Below, piece by piece: positions 8,595 to 17,460 of a DNA stretch of 62,607 nucleotides. The notes under the pieces were generated by a model. It was given only the letters and a program-made list of their open reading frames with translations. It was not told the DNA's origin and made no database searches. Every line of letters starts with the position of its first letter. The stretch's first letter is position 1. Origin of the DNA: Flammeovirgaceae bacterium. GTDB taxonomy: Bacteria > Bacteroidota > Bacteroidia > Cytophagales > Cyclobacteriaceae. Made by a program: the position numbers and the translations under genes. Location: assembly GCA_016712035.1 (NCBI GenBank), contig JADJRT010000024.1, forward strand, positions 1-62,607. The letters are read 5' to 3'.

Positions 8595-11384
8595 CTACTT
8601 CTTGAGAAATTGCCGCAGCACATATTGTAAAATTCCACCATTACGGTAATATTCTATTTCTATTAGGGAATCCAATCGGGCAATTACATGAAACTTAATT
8701 TCTTTACCAGCATCATTTTTGGCAATAACCTGAATTTCATTTAACGGTTTGATATCATTTGAAATTCCTGTTATCGAAAATGTCTCCTTGCCGGTAATCC
8801 CCAAGTTTTCAGCGGTTTCTCCTCTTTTATATTGAAGCGGCAACACACCCATTCCAACAAGGTTACTTCTGTGAATGCGTTCATAGCTTTCGGCTATAAC
8901 ACATCTTATTCCCAAAAGAAATGGACCTTTTGCTGCCCAATCTCTGGAAGAGCCGCTTCCGTATTCCTTCCCTGTTAAAACCAACAACGGAGTTTGCTCT
9001 GCTTTGTATTTTAACGAAGCATCGTAAACAGACATTTCTTTTCCGGAAGGCAAATGACATGTATAACCACCTTCTTTTTCTGCTAATTTATTTTTGATCC
9101 GCACATTGGCAAATGTACCACGCACCATTACTTCATCATTACCTCTACGCGATCCATAAGAATTAAAATTCTCCTTGGTCACGCCTCGTTCTAACAGATA
9201 CTTACCAGAGGATGAATGCTCATTAAACCCTCCTGCCGGGGAAATATGGTCAGTAGTTACACTGTCACCCAATACCAGTAATGCCCGGGCATCTTTAATA
9301 TCTTCCAGTGGTTCGGAGTGTTTAGAAATTCCGTGAAAGAATGGGATTTCCTTTATATAGGTGGAGCGATCATCCCATTCGTAAAGCTTCCCAGTTGGTA
9401 CTTCCAGGTTTCTCCAAATCTCGTTTCCCTCGAATATCTCACCATAATTTTTTGCGAAATCACCCGGAGATAGAACACGACTGAGGATATCATTGATTTC
9501 ATCATCGGATGGCCAGATATCTTTCAGGTAAACGGGTTCCTGATTGGCATCATAGCTTATCGGCTCATTGATTAAATCAACGTCAACACGACCCGCAATA
9601 GCATATGCTACCACAAGCATGGGTGACATTAAAAAATTCATTTTTACCTGAGGATGTATTCTTGCTTCAAAATTCCTGTTTCCTGACAGTACGGAAGTCA
9701 CGATCAGATTGTTCTCATCAATCGCCTTTGCTATTGGTGCAGATAATGGCCCCGAATTTCCAATACAGGAAGTGCAACCATAGCCTACCAAATGAAATTG
9801 AAGCGCTTCCAAATCTTTCATCAAATCTGCTTTCTCCAGATAGTCTGTAACTACTTTTGAGCCTGGTGCCAGTGAGGTTTTCTCCCAGGGTTTTGTATGT
9901 ACTCCGCGTTCCCTTGCCTTTCGGGCAACCAACCCTGCGCCAACCATCACAAATGGATTTGACGTGTTGGTACAAGAAGTAATAGCAGCTATTGCCACCG
10001 CTCCATCCGATAGCATGAACTTCTCTTGGTCATGTGCAATCCAAATTGTTTTTAATCCATTGATTTCTTTCGTTTCTATTTCTGTTGAAAGTGCTTTTTC
10101 AGCGATTTTTGGAACGGGCAAATCTCCCCCTTCACTATCAAATCGGGTGATGGATTTTTGCAAATCACGTTCTTGTTGGGAGATGTATTTCCGGTCGAAG
10201 GATTGATCCAATAAATCGATAAATTTTTTCTTAAAGTCTTTTAAAAGGATTTTATCCTGCGGTCGTTTAGGGCCAGCAACTGTTGGTTCAATAGTCGAAA
10301 GATCTAATTCTAAAACATTTGTATACCTAATTTTGTCTTCGTCCGTGCGCCATAGCATATTGGTTTTACAATAGGTTTCTACAAGTGTAATCTGCTCTTC
10401 AGTCCGATTGCTTTTTCGCATGTACTCCAAGGTTTTGCCATCGATAGGAAAATAGGTGATTGTACTTCCAAACTCAGGTGACATGTTGCCAATCGTTGCC
10501 CTGTCAGGTACAGAAAGGTTATCTAAACCGGAACCAAAAACTTCCACGAACTTTCCAACCACACCAAATTCTCTTAGCATATGGGCAATGGTTAAAACAA
10601 GATCGGTGGCAGTTGAACCCAACGGAAGCTTACCCGTAAGCTTTAGTCCAATTACTTCAGGCATTATAAAATAGATAGGCTGACCAAGAATAGCCGCTTC
10701 CGCTTCAATACCGCCAACACCCCAGGCAACAACCCCAATACCGTTTACCATGGGCGTATGACTATCTAGTCCGACCAACGTATCCGGAAAAATTTCTCCA
10801 TTTCTATTGATGACACCTTTCGATAAATATTCGAGGTTTACCTGATGGCAAATGCCCATTCCCGGAGGCACGACACTAAAATTATCGAAAGAGCTTTGCG
10901 CCCATTTTAAAAATTGATAGCGCTCTTTATTCCGATTGTACTCCTCATCAATATTGCGTTCGTAAGAATCTTTCGTTCCAAAATAATCTACCTGAACGGA
11001 ATGGTCGATAATCAGATCAACCGGTATCACAGGATTTATGATGTTCGGATCCTTCCCCTGCCTCGCCACTTCGGCCCGAAGAGCTGCAATATCAACTACG
11101 GCAGGCACCCCCGTAAAATCCTGCATTAACACGCGAGCAGGTTTAAAGGGGATATCCTTATCCGATGCTTTATTTGGATTCCAATGCAAAATGGTTTCAA
11201 TATTCTCTTTGGTTATCGCAAAGCCATCATAATTTCGCAGCGCATTCTCCAATAAAATCCTAATGGAAAAAGGTAGCGTACCAATATTAAATCCCTGGCG
11301 CTGTAATTCCGAAAGGCTATAGTATGTACTCTCAGCGCCATTGATCTTTAAACTTTTTTTAACGCGGAAGATGTCCTTTTCCAT
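8595..11384 (-). CDS. acnA: Aconitate hydratase (AcnA/IRP1 type)
   Basis: This 929-residue enzyme interconverts citrate and isocitrate in the TCA cycle. The [4Fe-4S] ligand cysteines are in ITSCTNTSNP and GYGCTSCIGNSGPL. The C-terminal swivel domain carries YGSGSSRDWAAKG. Length and motif order match full-length AcnA, not AcnB. The reading frame is intact over 2.8 kb, a useful contrast with the broken genes at the left end of the window. It lies upstream of the two-component pair, and a small MscS channel gene lies upstream of it on the same strand. Confidence 0.97.
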   Translation of the reverse strand: MEKDIFRVKKSLKINGAESTYYSLSELQRQGFNIGTLPFSIRILLENALRNYDGFAITKENIETILHWNPNKASDKDIPFKPARVLMQDFTGVPAVVDIAALRAEVARQGKDPNIINPVIPVDLIIDHSVQVDYFGTKDSYERNIDEEYNRNKERYQFLKWAQSSFDNFSVVPPGMGICHQVNLEYLSKGVINRNGEIFPDTLVGLDSHTPMVNGIGVVAWGVGGIEAEAAILGQPIYFIMPEVIGLKLTGKLPLGSTATDLVLTIAHMLREFGVVGKFVEVFGSGLDNLSVPDRATIGNMSPEFGSTITYFPIDGKTLEYMRKSNRTEEQITLVETYCKTNMLWRTDEDKIRYTNVLELDLSTIEPTVAGPKRPQDKILLKDFKKKFIDLLDQSFDRKYISQQERDLQKSITRFDSEGGDLPVPKIAEKALSTEIETKEINGLKTIWIAHDQEKFMLSDGAVAIAAITSCTNTSNPFVMVGAGLVARKARERGVHTKPWEKTSLAPGSKVVTDYLEKADLMKDLEALQFHLVGYGCTSCIGNSGPLSAPIAKAIDENNLIVTSVLSGNRNFEARIHPQVKMNFLMSPMLVVAYAIAGRVDVDLINEPISYDANQEPVYLKDIWPSDDEINDILSRVLSPGDFAKNYGEIFEGNEIWRNLEVPTGKLYEWDDRSTYIKEIPFFHGISKHSEPLEDIKDARALLVLGDSVTTDHISPAGGFNEHSSSGKYLLERGVTKENFNSYGSRRGNDEVMVRGTFANVRIKNKLAEKEGGYTCHLPSGKEMSVYDASLKYKAEQTPLLVLTGKEYGSGSSRDWAAKGPFLLGIRCVIAESYERIHRSNLVGMGVLPLQYKRGETAENLGITGKETFSITGISNDIKPLNEIQVIAKNDAGKEIKFHVIARLDSLIEIEYYRNGGILQYVLRQFLKK

Positions 11385-11438
11385 AAGTAATTGTTTTTAA
11401 TTTGTATTAATTCATTAAACTCAAACATTAGTAACGAA

Positions 11439-11945
11439 CTAATCAGTACTCTTGCGGCTGATTATCTTTTGCATAAAAATATTGTTCGGGATTGTGATGA
11501 GTTCGCTATTTTCATTTTTAAGGATTATAAAGAAAATTTGAATGTCGATGATTTTACCTTCGACCGGATATTCCTTCTCCACCAGCGTAATTGTATCTCC
11601 AATCTTTGCCGGATGACTAAAAAAAATAATGAGGGCAGAAGTAATATTTGAAAGTATGGACCACTGCGCAAAAAATGCTATCCCCAAAACGGTCAACATC
11701 GAAGTAGCAAAAATGATTAGTTTGTCCTTCTCAACCCCCCAAATGAGTAACAAGAATTGCAAGCTTATAAAAAGAAGAAAGAAATTAATAAGTTTTTTAA
11801 CAATTTTCGCCCTCGCATTCTGATGTGCAAATTTTATTCTAACACTTTCGATAGCTTTTTGTATTGCAATTCTAAATATTACATAGGAAAACAAAACAAC
11901 GATTGATTCTATAATTTTTATTTTATATTCTTCCATAATTAACAT
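11439..11945 (-). CDS. Small MscS-family mechanosensitive channel
   Basis: The 168-residue protein has three hydrophobic segments (about residues 10-30, 45-70 and 75-105) and then the MscS pore-lining and beta-domain signature AQWSILSNITSALIIFF with HPAKIGDTI. This is shorter than E. coli MscS (286) because the C-terminal alpha/beta vestibule is missing, as in other minimal members of the family. It would gate on membrane tension in the inner membrane. A second ATG lies three codons in (11936). The upstream region holds an 18-base perfect palindrome and the paired TGGGTA sites shared with the divergent gene. Confidence 0.82.
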   Translation of the reverse strand: MLIMEEYKIKIIESIVVLFSYVIFRIAIQKAIESVRIKFAHQNARAKIVKKLINFFLLFISLQFLLLIWGVEKDKLIIFATSMLTVLGIAFFAQWSILSNITSALIIFFSHPAKIGDTITLVEKEYPVEGKIIDIQIFFIILKNENSELITIPNNIFMQKIISRKSTD

Positions 11946-12013
11946 CTCTGATTTTATATTGACTAATTATAACGACTTGCAACAAGGTATGGTTCAAAAC
12001 GAGCTATCTTGTT

Positions 12014-12031
12014 AAAGAAAGTACTTTCTTT
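12014..12031. promoter_or_regulatory. 18-bp perfect palindrome in the divergent MscS/Rnk-like intergenic region
   Basis: AAAGAAAGT and ACTTTCTTT form a perfect self-complementary 18-mer with no spacer, about 70 bases upstream of the MscS-type gene. It is distinct from the TGGGTA palindromes nearby and could be a repressor operator. Confidence 0.4.
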
Positions 12032-12056
12032 TCATCATCAAGTAAGTTTAAATAAG

Positions 12057-12091
12057 TGGGTATAAAATACCCATTGGGTAATATTCTACCA
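12057..12091. promoter_or_regulatory. Tandem palindromic activator sites (TGGGTA-N5-TACCCA and a degenerate copy)
   Basis: The first site (12057-12073) is a perfect 6-5-6 palindrome with the same half sites and spacing as the one at 6054. The second (12075-12091) is TGGGTA, six bases, then TACCA, a weaker copy. Paired enhancer sites of this kind suit an NtrC-type dimer-of-dimers. They lie 45-90 bases upstream of a candidate sigma54 promoter. Confidence 0.6.
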
Positions 12092-12133
12092 TAACAATTG
12101 ATGATTCAATGACCCCAATGGGCTACTTCGCAT

Positions 12134-12150
12134 TTGGCACAGATAGTGTT
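12134..12150 (+). promoter_or_regulatory. Candidate sigma54 promoter for the Rnk/GreA-like gene
   Basis: TTGGCACAGATAGTGTT holds a perfect TGGCAC -24 box. GG at 12136-12137 and GT at 12148-12149 are separated by ten bases, as required. The -12 element is GTGT in place of TTGC. The ATG at 12183 is about 33 bases further on. Confidence 0.55.
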
Positions 12151-12182
12151 GTAGTACGACTAATAATCCAAAATTTATTTTT

Positions 12183-12590
12183 ATGAAAAAAAGATTAATC
12201 ACAGATAATGATTATGAACGTCTTGATATGTTCTTGGCGAAGCCTCCTACAGAATTAAGGAATTCGGAGATACTTAAGAAATTTTCAGTTGAATTTTTAG
12301 CCGCTGAGGTTCAGCCGCACGATTCTATTTCCAGAAGGATTATCACTATGAATACTTGGGTGCGCCTGAGGGAGTTAAAAAGCAAAAAAGAAATCGAAAT
12401 GACCATTACCTATCCAAAAGATGCCAATAGTCATGAACGAAAGATATCGGTATTTTCTGAAATCGGGCTTGCCCTGTTAGGCAGATGTTTGGGAGATGTT
12501 GTTACATGGCCAACTCCCTTTGGGGCTGGACAGTTCGAGATCATTGAGGTAACCTATCAACCGGAAGCGGTTGGAGATTACCACTTGTAA
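12183..12590 (+). CDS. Rnk/GreA C-terminal-domain protein (RNA polymerase-interacting)
   Basis: This is a 135-residue protein. Its C-terminal half (VRLRELKSKKEIEMTITYP, then ISVFSEIGLALLGRCLGDVV and TPFGAGQFEIIEV) matches the FKBP-like domain shared by GreA/GreB and Rnk. It lacks the long N-terminal coiled coil of GreA, so RNA cleavage in the secondary channel is unlikely. A regulatory, Rnk-like contact with RNA polymerase is the family expectation. It is preceded by a candidate sigma54 promoter and paired activator palindromes, which suggests stress-related induction. The Dps gene follows 380 bases later. Confidence 0.8.
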   Translation: MKKRLITDNDYERLDMFLAKPPTELRNSEILKKFSVEFLAAEVQPHDSISRRIITMNTWVRLRELKSKKEIEMTITYPKDANSHERKISVFSEIGLALLGRCLGDVVTWPTPFGAGQFEIIEVTYQPEAVGDYHL

Positions 12591-12639
12591 CCTCTGTATT
12601 TAAACATTGAAATGATTCTTGTGTAACTAAATAGTAATC

Positions 12640-12825
12640 ATGAAACCCAGGGAATTTAAAACGACTATGCTCGATTACTTTAAGGCCTTGCTAAAAATAC
12701 TACAATTTGATGCCGCATTGTTCAAAAAGGAATATAGAAAATCGTTTCAATACCTAGAGCCAACAGAACGCAAGGAATTAAAATCCTGGCTGCGCCAGTT
12801 ATCCGAAGGGGAGCATCCTAAATAA
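12640..12825 (+). CDS. Small charged hypothetical protein
   Basis: The product is 61 residues and basic-acidic helical (FKTTMLDYFKALLKILQF and TERKELKSWLRQLSEGE), with no signal peptide or membrane segment. The ATG lies 50 bases after the Rnk-like stop on the same strand, so it may share that transcript. I do not recognise a family. Confidence 0.5.
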   Translation: MKPREFKTTMLDYFKALLKILQFDAALFKKEYRKSFQYLEPTERKELKSWLRQLSEGEHPK

Positions 12826-12890
12826 ACTATCGGGACCAACAGCGGTTGCTAAATTTCCGATTTGTACTAGGCTTCCTTTTCATGGACGTC

Positions 12891-12906
12891 TGGGAGTCGT
12901 TTGGCT
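12891..12906 (+). promoter_or_regulatory. Weak candidate sigma54 promoter upstream of dps
   Basis: TGGGAGTCGTTTGGCT has GG and GC separated by ten bases, as in -24/-12 promoters, but the flanking bases fit poorly. It lies 65 bases before the Dps start. No TGGGTA palindrome is visible nearby. Confidence 0.25.
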
Positions 12907-12970
12907 GGGAATCTTAGTCATAGAAATAAAACTGCGTTTACTATAAAAATATACGATTAAGCTAACAATT

Positions 12971-13447
12971 ATGAAAACAACAAACGCAATTGGTTTGGAA
13001 GTCGATAAAGCAAAACAACTTGCCGAAAAGCTTAATATACTTTTAGCAAACTACTCCTTTTTTTATCAAAACACCCGCGGATACCACTGGAACATCAAAG
13101 GAGAAAAATTCTTTGAGTTGCATTTGAAATTCGAAGAGCTCTACAATGACTTACTTTTGAAAATTGATGAGATAGCCGAAAGAATACTTACTCTCGGCCA
13201 TTCACCCAATCATACATTTACCGATTACGCGGAAGTTTCAACGATTAAAGAAAGTAAACAGGTATCGGATGGTTTAAAGGCCGTTGCCAATATCCTCGAA
13301 TCGTTCAAAACTCTTATTTCGCTTCAGCGGGAACTCCTCCTGTTGTCTGATGAAACCGGTGACGAAGGAACCAACGCATTGATGAGCGATTATATAAGAG
13401 CGCAGGAAAAACTGGTTTGGATGTATTCTGCATTCCTAAATAAATAG
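12971..13447 (+). CDS. dps: Dps-family ferritin (DNA starvation/stationary-phase protection protein)
   Basis: At 158 residues this is the usual size of Dps. The intersubunit ferroxidase signature is visible: His in YHWNIKGEKFF, then LHLKFEELYNDLLLKIDEIAERI, with the acidic pair contributed by the second helix. Dps dodecamers oxidise Fe(II) with hydrogen peroxide and protect DNA. The neighbours (Rnk-like factor, mechanosensitive channel, aconitase, sigma54 pair) are consistent with a stress set, although shared regulation is only inferred. Confidence 0.93.
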   Translation: MKTTNAIGLEVDKAKQLAEKLNILLANYSFFYQNTRGYHWNIKGEKFFELHLKFEELYNDLLLKIDEIAERILTLGHSPNHTFTDYAEVSTIKESKQVSDGLKAVANILESFKTLISLQRELLLLSDETGDEGTNALMSDYIRAQEKLVWMYSAFLNK

Positions 13448-13496
13448 AGGTCATGAATGGATTAAGGTAAGATTGAACTCCAAATATAAAATTTGA

Positions 13497-13990
13497 CTAA
13501 ATCCAAAAAATCAACATCAAACGAAAGTTGAGCCCTGAACTCTTGCCTCTGGTGTCAAAACGATCGAGCGTGATGAAACGGTAGTTTGCTCCGAATTGTA
13601 CCTTTTGTGTCAACCACCAATTAGCACCCATGAAAATGTGCGCATATCTCTGCCAGCAATGTTTGACTGGTTCATTTGAATCATGGAATACCGGACTCCT
13701 ACTTCGAGCGCACCCCAGGCTTTGTAACCGATAGGTTTTGAAACAGGTACGGGATCAAAAATACCACTGCGTTTTCGATACGGTCTCATCTCGCCCGTCA
13801 CCACCCACGAACCACTGATATTAAAACCGAACGGACTTGAATCGCCATCAGTCGCTGAATAAATCTTGTTTCCAATAAACTCAAAGCCCAATAGATAAGG
13901 ACCTTTTCGCCAATAGGCTTCAAGGTCGTAGGTGATTAAATTATCCGCGTTGATCTTAGGTGTTTCAATAAAAACAGGGGAAAGTGAACA
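13497..13990 (-). pseudogene. Remnant of a phosphate-selective-type (OprO/OprP) porin
   Basis: On the minus strand an open frame from about 13,990 reads PVFIETPKINADNLITYDLE and YWRKGPYLLGFEFIGNKIYS. It continues as beta-strand-rich sequence with the porin-like FGFNISGSWVVTGEMRPYRK. After a frame change near 13,610 it ends in FGANYRFITLDRFDTRG and the stop at 13497-13499. These are the last strands of a large outer-membrane porin. About 165 residues remain of an expected 400-500, and there is no start codon or signal sequence upstream, so this is a decayed or truncated gene. Confidence 0.65.
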
Positions 13991-14140
13991 AGAATTTAAT
14001 AACGAAATGTATCTGATTGATTAAAAACGGTATTAAAACGAAATTTTTTAAGTACAACTTTTGCCGTTTTTGATTTCGTATTTTTGACACATAAACGTAA
14101 CGATCAAACCTCCAAAGCTGAGAACAGTAATTCAAAAAAA

Positions 14141-14926
14141 ATGAAACATTCTATTTTTTTCACGGTTGATGCTTCTATTCTGTGCCTGATTTTGTTTGCA
14201 GCATGCATACTGATGGTAATCATTGGAAAACGAGTTCGGGGTAAGTTTCTAAAAGCGGATGAACAAGAATCAAGAGGTGGCGTAAACTCACTGCTTGGGG
14301 CTTTGTTTGGTTTATGGGGTTTTCTACTGGCCTTTACGTTTAGTAACGTATCCACCCGATTTGAAAATGTGCGGGCCATGATGGTGGACGAATCCAGTAT
14401 GATTAGAACGGTTATACTTCGTACAGAAACACTTCCCGACAGTATGCGGGATAGCTTTCGGGGAGACTTGAAAAAATACCTTCAAGCCAGAATCGACTAT
14501 TACGAGGATGCCAAAGATTTAGAAAAATTCAATAAGGCAAAACAAGATGCCGAAGAAATTGGCAAAAGATTATGGATGCAAACCATTAACGCATCCTCTG
14601 TGCCTGGCTTCGGCTTATCAGCAAACAATATGTTGGCCGCTTTAGTCGCTATGTATGATGTGGGCGCGAAGCGAGATGCCACATTGCTGGCAGGTATACC
14701 CACACCTATCTCTATGATGCTTTTTTTTATTGCACTAGTTATCAGTTTTGTGGGTGGATTTACTTCGCCCGATCTTAAAATAAAAGAATGGGTTGTTATT
14801 GTAGGGTTTATCTTACTGGCTAGCCTGATCATCTTCGTAACGCTTGATATGGCCAGACCGATGCGAGGCTTCATCAAACCCGACACTGGACAAGAGAAAA
14901 TAATACAACTAAAAGAACTGTTTTAA
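14141..14926 (+). CDS. DUF4239 bestrophin-like membrane protein
   Basis: I place the start at the ATG at 14141 (MKHSIFFTVDASILCLILFA). An upstream TTG would add 19 hydrophilic residues with no support. Two N-terminal membrane segments (about residues 7-30 and 50-75, the second in LLGALFGLWGFLLAFTFSN) and two C-terminal ones (about 190-215 and 220-245) flank a long soluble helical region. This is the DUF4239 pattern, related to bestrophin-type channels. The protein is probably in the inner membrane, with the transported ion unknown. Confidence 0.78.
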   Translation: MKHSIFFTVDASILCLILFAACILMVIIGKRVRGKFLKADEQESRGGVNSLLGALFGLWGFLLAFTFSNVSTRFENVRAMMVDESSMIRTVILRTETLPDSMRDSFRGDLKKYLQARIDYYEDAKDLEKFNKAKQDAEEIGKRLWMQTINASSVPGFGLSANNMLAALVAMYDVGAKRDATLLAGIPTPISMMLFFIALVISFVGGFTSPDLKIKEWVVIVGFILLASLIIFVTLDMARPMRGFIKPDTGQEKIIQLKELF

Positions 14927-14993
14927 TTCTTTCCTCGTGCTAATGAGTGTGAACGTAAAGGCTCCAATAAAAAGTAAACTAAAATTTAAATCT

Positions 14994-15821
14994 ATGTGTC
15001 GCTGGATGGCTTACTCAGGTGGATCAATCAGACTGAATGATTTGCTTTTTGAACCCAAGGATAATCTAATTGATCAAAGTTTAACTTCGCGTTCGGCCGA
15101 AACACCAACGAATGGCGATGGGTTTGGTGTTGGCTGGTATGGAAACTGGAAATTTCCCGGGCTCTTTCGGAGTATCCGACCAGCCTGGAATGATTTTAAC
15201 CTGCGCGACCTTGCCTTAAATATTGAGGCAAAGATTTTTATGGCCCATGTACGCGCTACCTCCTTGGCAACTGTACAAGAGACCAACTGCCATCCCTTCC
15301 GCTATAACAACTGGTTGTTTGTGCATAACGGTGAAATTTTTGAGGTGGAAAAATTCAGGAGAGAACTCCTAATGGCCGTGGATCCAAAATATTTTGAAAA
15401 TATTCTGGGCTCAACAGATTCGGAGTTAATGTTTCATTTGGCGCTTACCTTTGGGCTAGAACAAAATCCGATAGAAGCAATGGCCAAGATGGTTGGGTTT
15501 GTAGAGCGAACGGGTAAGACGAAGAATGTTCCCGAGTCGATGTGGATGACCATCGGGTTATCGGATGGAAAAACTCTTTGGGGGTTTCGGTATGCCAGTG
15601 ATGGCAATGCGCCAACCTTATTTCACAGTCGCGATAAGAAAGAATTAATCAAGATAAATCCGGCCTTACAAGATCGCTTTTCTGATGGGGACAGAATTTT
15701 GGTTTCCGAGCCAATAGGAAAATTCAAAGAGATGTGGGAAGAAGTTCCGCAAGGTTCTTCTTTGACAATTCAGGAAGGTCGTATTGAGATCATGCCCTTT
15801 AAACCGGCAGGTCTAACATAA
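14994..15821 (+). CDS. Class II glutamine amidotransferase (YafJ/DUG3-like)
   Basis: The start is set at 14994 because the enzyme needs its catalytic cysteine at position 2 (MCRWMAYSGG). The in-frame upstream Met would bury it. Other N-terminal-nucleophile landmarks are GDGFGVGWYG, the AHVRATS strand and FVHNGEI (oxyanion Asn-Gly). At 275 residues it has no synthetase domain, as in YafJ/DUG3 hydrolases that release ammonia or cleave gamma-glutamyl bonds. The substrate is unknown. It follows the DUF4239 gene closely on the same strand. Confidence 0.88.
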   Translation: MCRWMAYSGGSIRLNDLLFEPKDNLIDQSLTSRSAETPTNGDGFGVGWYGNWKFPGLFRSIRPAWNDFNLRDLALNIEAKIFMAHVRATSLATVQETNCHPFRYNNWLFVHNGEIFEVEKFRRELLMAVDPKYFENILGSTDSELMFHLALTFGLEQNPIEAMAKMVGFVERTGKTKNVPESMWMTIGLSDGKTLWGFRYASDGNAPTLFHSRDKKELIKINPALQDRFSDGDRILVSEPIGKFKEMWEEVPQGSSLTIQEGRIEIMPFKPAGLT

Positions 15822-15895
15822 TTCGCGAATCTGATGGGTTAACGTGAAGGCTTGTTTTTGCTTCAAGGTGGTTCTACTTTTATCTGAATTTACAA

Positions 15896-16849
15896 ATGAC
15901 CCTCATCAATCGGCCAGACGCAAATCATAAGCAAAAATGGGTAACTGCAGTACTCCTTCTTTGGAGCGGTGTACTTATAGCGCAGGACCTTGATCCAAGA
16001 GCTTATGTTAAGGCTCCCATAAATGGCACGTTGCTGGTTGGCAATTTGACGCATTCACAAGGAGGCGTACTTACGGATCCAACACTACCATTGGAAGACC
16101 TGGAAGCGACAGTGCAGACGGTGGTAATCGGTGGTGTACGAACCTTCAGCTTTTTGGGCCAGTCGGCACAAGCCCTTGTTGTTATGCCTTTTGCGATTTT
16201 AGATGCAACGGCATCGGTGAATGGACAACCACAAAGCGCCAGTCGTTCGGGCCTAGCCGACACGCGATTCCGTTTTTCGGTGTTACTGCTTGGAGGAAAA
16301 GCGGTAACCTTGGAAGATTTTCCCAAAGCAAAAAAAAGTACCCTTATTGGTACGAGCCTTACTGTGATAGCACCTACCGGACAATATTTTTCGGATAAAT
16401 TAATCAACCTCGGCACACATCGCTGGTCATTCAAACCTGAAGTTGCATTGACACAACCCATTGGAAAAAGATGGATGATCGATGCCTATGCAGGAGTATG
16501 GTTTTTTACGAACAACCCTTCTTTTTATCCAAGCACATCGCTCCGCTCGCAAGATCCTTTGCTTACTTTTCAATACCACCTCAGCTACAACATTCGTCCG
16601 AGAATGTGGGTGGCGCTAAATGCAACATTTTATACGGGCGGACAATCTTCTGTAAATGATGTGTTCAAAGACGATCGGCAATCCAACTCCCGAATCGGAG
16701 GTACACTGGCGTTCCCTGTAGGAAAACGTCATGTGCTGAAGATTGCCTATAACAAAGGTGCGATTATTCGTATCGGTGCCAATTTCAGTACAATTTCTAT
16801 TGGGTGGACAACTTCCTGGTTCGCGAAATCAAAAACGAGTGAAGAGTAA
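15896..16849 (+). CDS. Outer-membrane beta-barrel protein, MetA-pathway (phenol degradation) type
   Basis: This is a 317-residue protein with an N-terminal signal (VTAVLLLWSGVLIAQ) and then alternating beta-strand-like segments ending in aromatic residues, consistent with an outer-membrane barrel. The segment DTRFRFSVLLLGG followed by GTSLTVIAPTGQYFSDKLINLG matches the transporter-type proteins named after the MetA-pathway phenol genes. The natural substrate is not known, and the name does not imply phenol breakdown here. It is monocistronic, flanked by short AT-rich spacers. Confidence 0.72.
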   Translation: MTLINRPDANHKQKWVTAVLLLWSGVLIAQDLDPRAYVKAPINGTLLVGNLTHSQGGVLTDPTLPLEDLEATVQTVVIGGVRTFSFLGQSAQALVVMPFAILDATASVNGQPQSASRSGLADTRFRFSVLLLGGKAVTLEDFPKAKKSTLIGTSLTVIAPTGQYFSDKLINLGTHRWSFKPEVALTQPIGKRWMIDAYAGVWFFTNNPSFYPSTSLRSQDPLLTFQYHLSYNIRPRMWVALNATFYTGGQSSVNDVFKDDRQSNSRIGGTLAFPVGKRHVLKIAYNKGAIIRIGANFSTISIGWTTSWFAKSKTSEE

Positions 16850-16955
16850 TAATTTCAAAAAAATCATTAGGCTTTTTTACACTATGTCCTGAGGCATTCC
16901 AGTGGCAGAAGCTTGAGAGCTTGACAATCCTTAGTGTGCATGCTAACAGAACCGT

Positions 16956-17228
16956 TTACTTCATTACAAAAATATACGACTGACTATTTTTATGATACCG
17001 GCTTTTGGTAAGACCTTTCTCTTTCATAAAATGGGTAACAATAGTCTCTGAGAACTCGCGCTTGCATTTAAAAAAAGTAGCTTCCTTTTTTGGAGTCTGA
17101 CCTTTAAGCAAGGCGTTGAGCAACGCTTTGTCATGTGCGCCAATTTCAGTTTTGGGCTTTACAACTTTTTCAATCTGTGCAATTAGTTCGTTGATCTCTT
17201 CTACTTGGTGTGCGTTGAAAACTGGCAT
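16956..17228 (-). CDS. Hypothetical 90-residue protein
   Basis: The product is soluble, basic and probably helical, with an amphipathic N-terminal stretch (HQVEEINELIAQIEKVV) and a Lys-rich C-terminus (HFMKEKGLTKSRYHKNSQSY). It has no signal peptide or Cys motif. I do not recognise the family. The gene is alone on the minus strand between two plus-strand units, and its length and clean start support it as real. Confidence 0.45.
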   Translation of the reverse strand: MPVFNAHQVEEINELIAQIEKVVKPKTEIGAHDKALLNALLKGQTPKKEATFFKCKREFSETIVTHFMKEKGLTKSRYHKNSQSYIFVMK

Positions 17229-17334
17229 ATTATATACTCGTTAAATAAGGATGTGTGTACTTGAGTCTTCTATTCTCATAAAATCTTGGGCGAAGGTAGG
17301 AATAATTGCCTGAATTAGAATCTGTGCCTAATTC

Positions 17335-17376
17335 TCAGCAGAGTCTTTGCTTTCAGGACTAGACAAAACAATACCT
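17335..17376 (+). repeat. Direct repeat, left copy, flanking the DUF6660/TonB-receptor unit
   Basis: The perfect core is TTTCAGGACTAGACAA (17351-17366). Similarity extends on both sides (TCTCAGC before, AATACC after), giving about 42 imperfectly repeated bases. The other copy is at 20075-20115 in the same orientation. Confidence 0.65.
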
Positions 17377-17460
17377 ATTTTAAGTATTCAGTAAATCAAT
17401 TATTCACCCAAGCTAAATCGTGGTAAGCTTTGAAGTTACTTTTTACTTAGATTTGCCGCA

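Noticed and set aside
11946..12056. A sigma54 promoter on the minus strand for the MscS-type gene
   Set aside because: A TTGCA is present but no GG lies at the -24 position, so only the Rnk-side promoter was kept.
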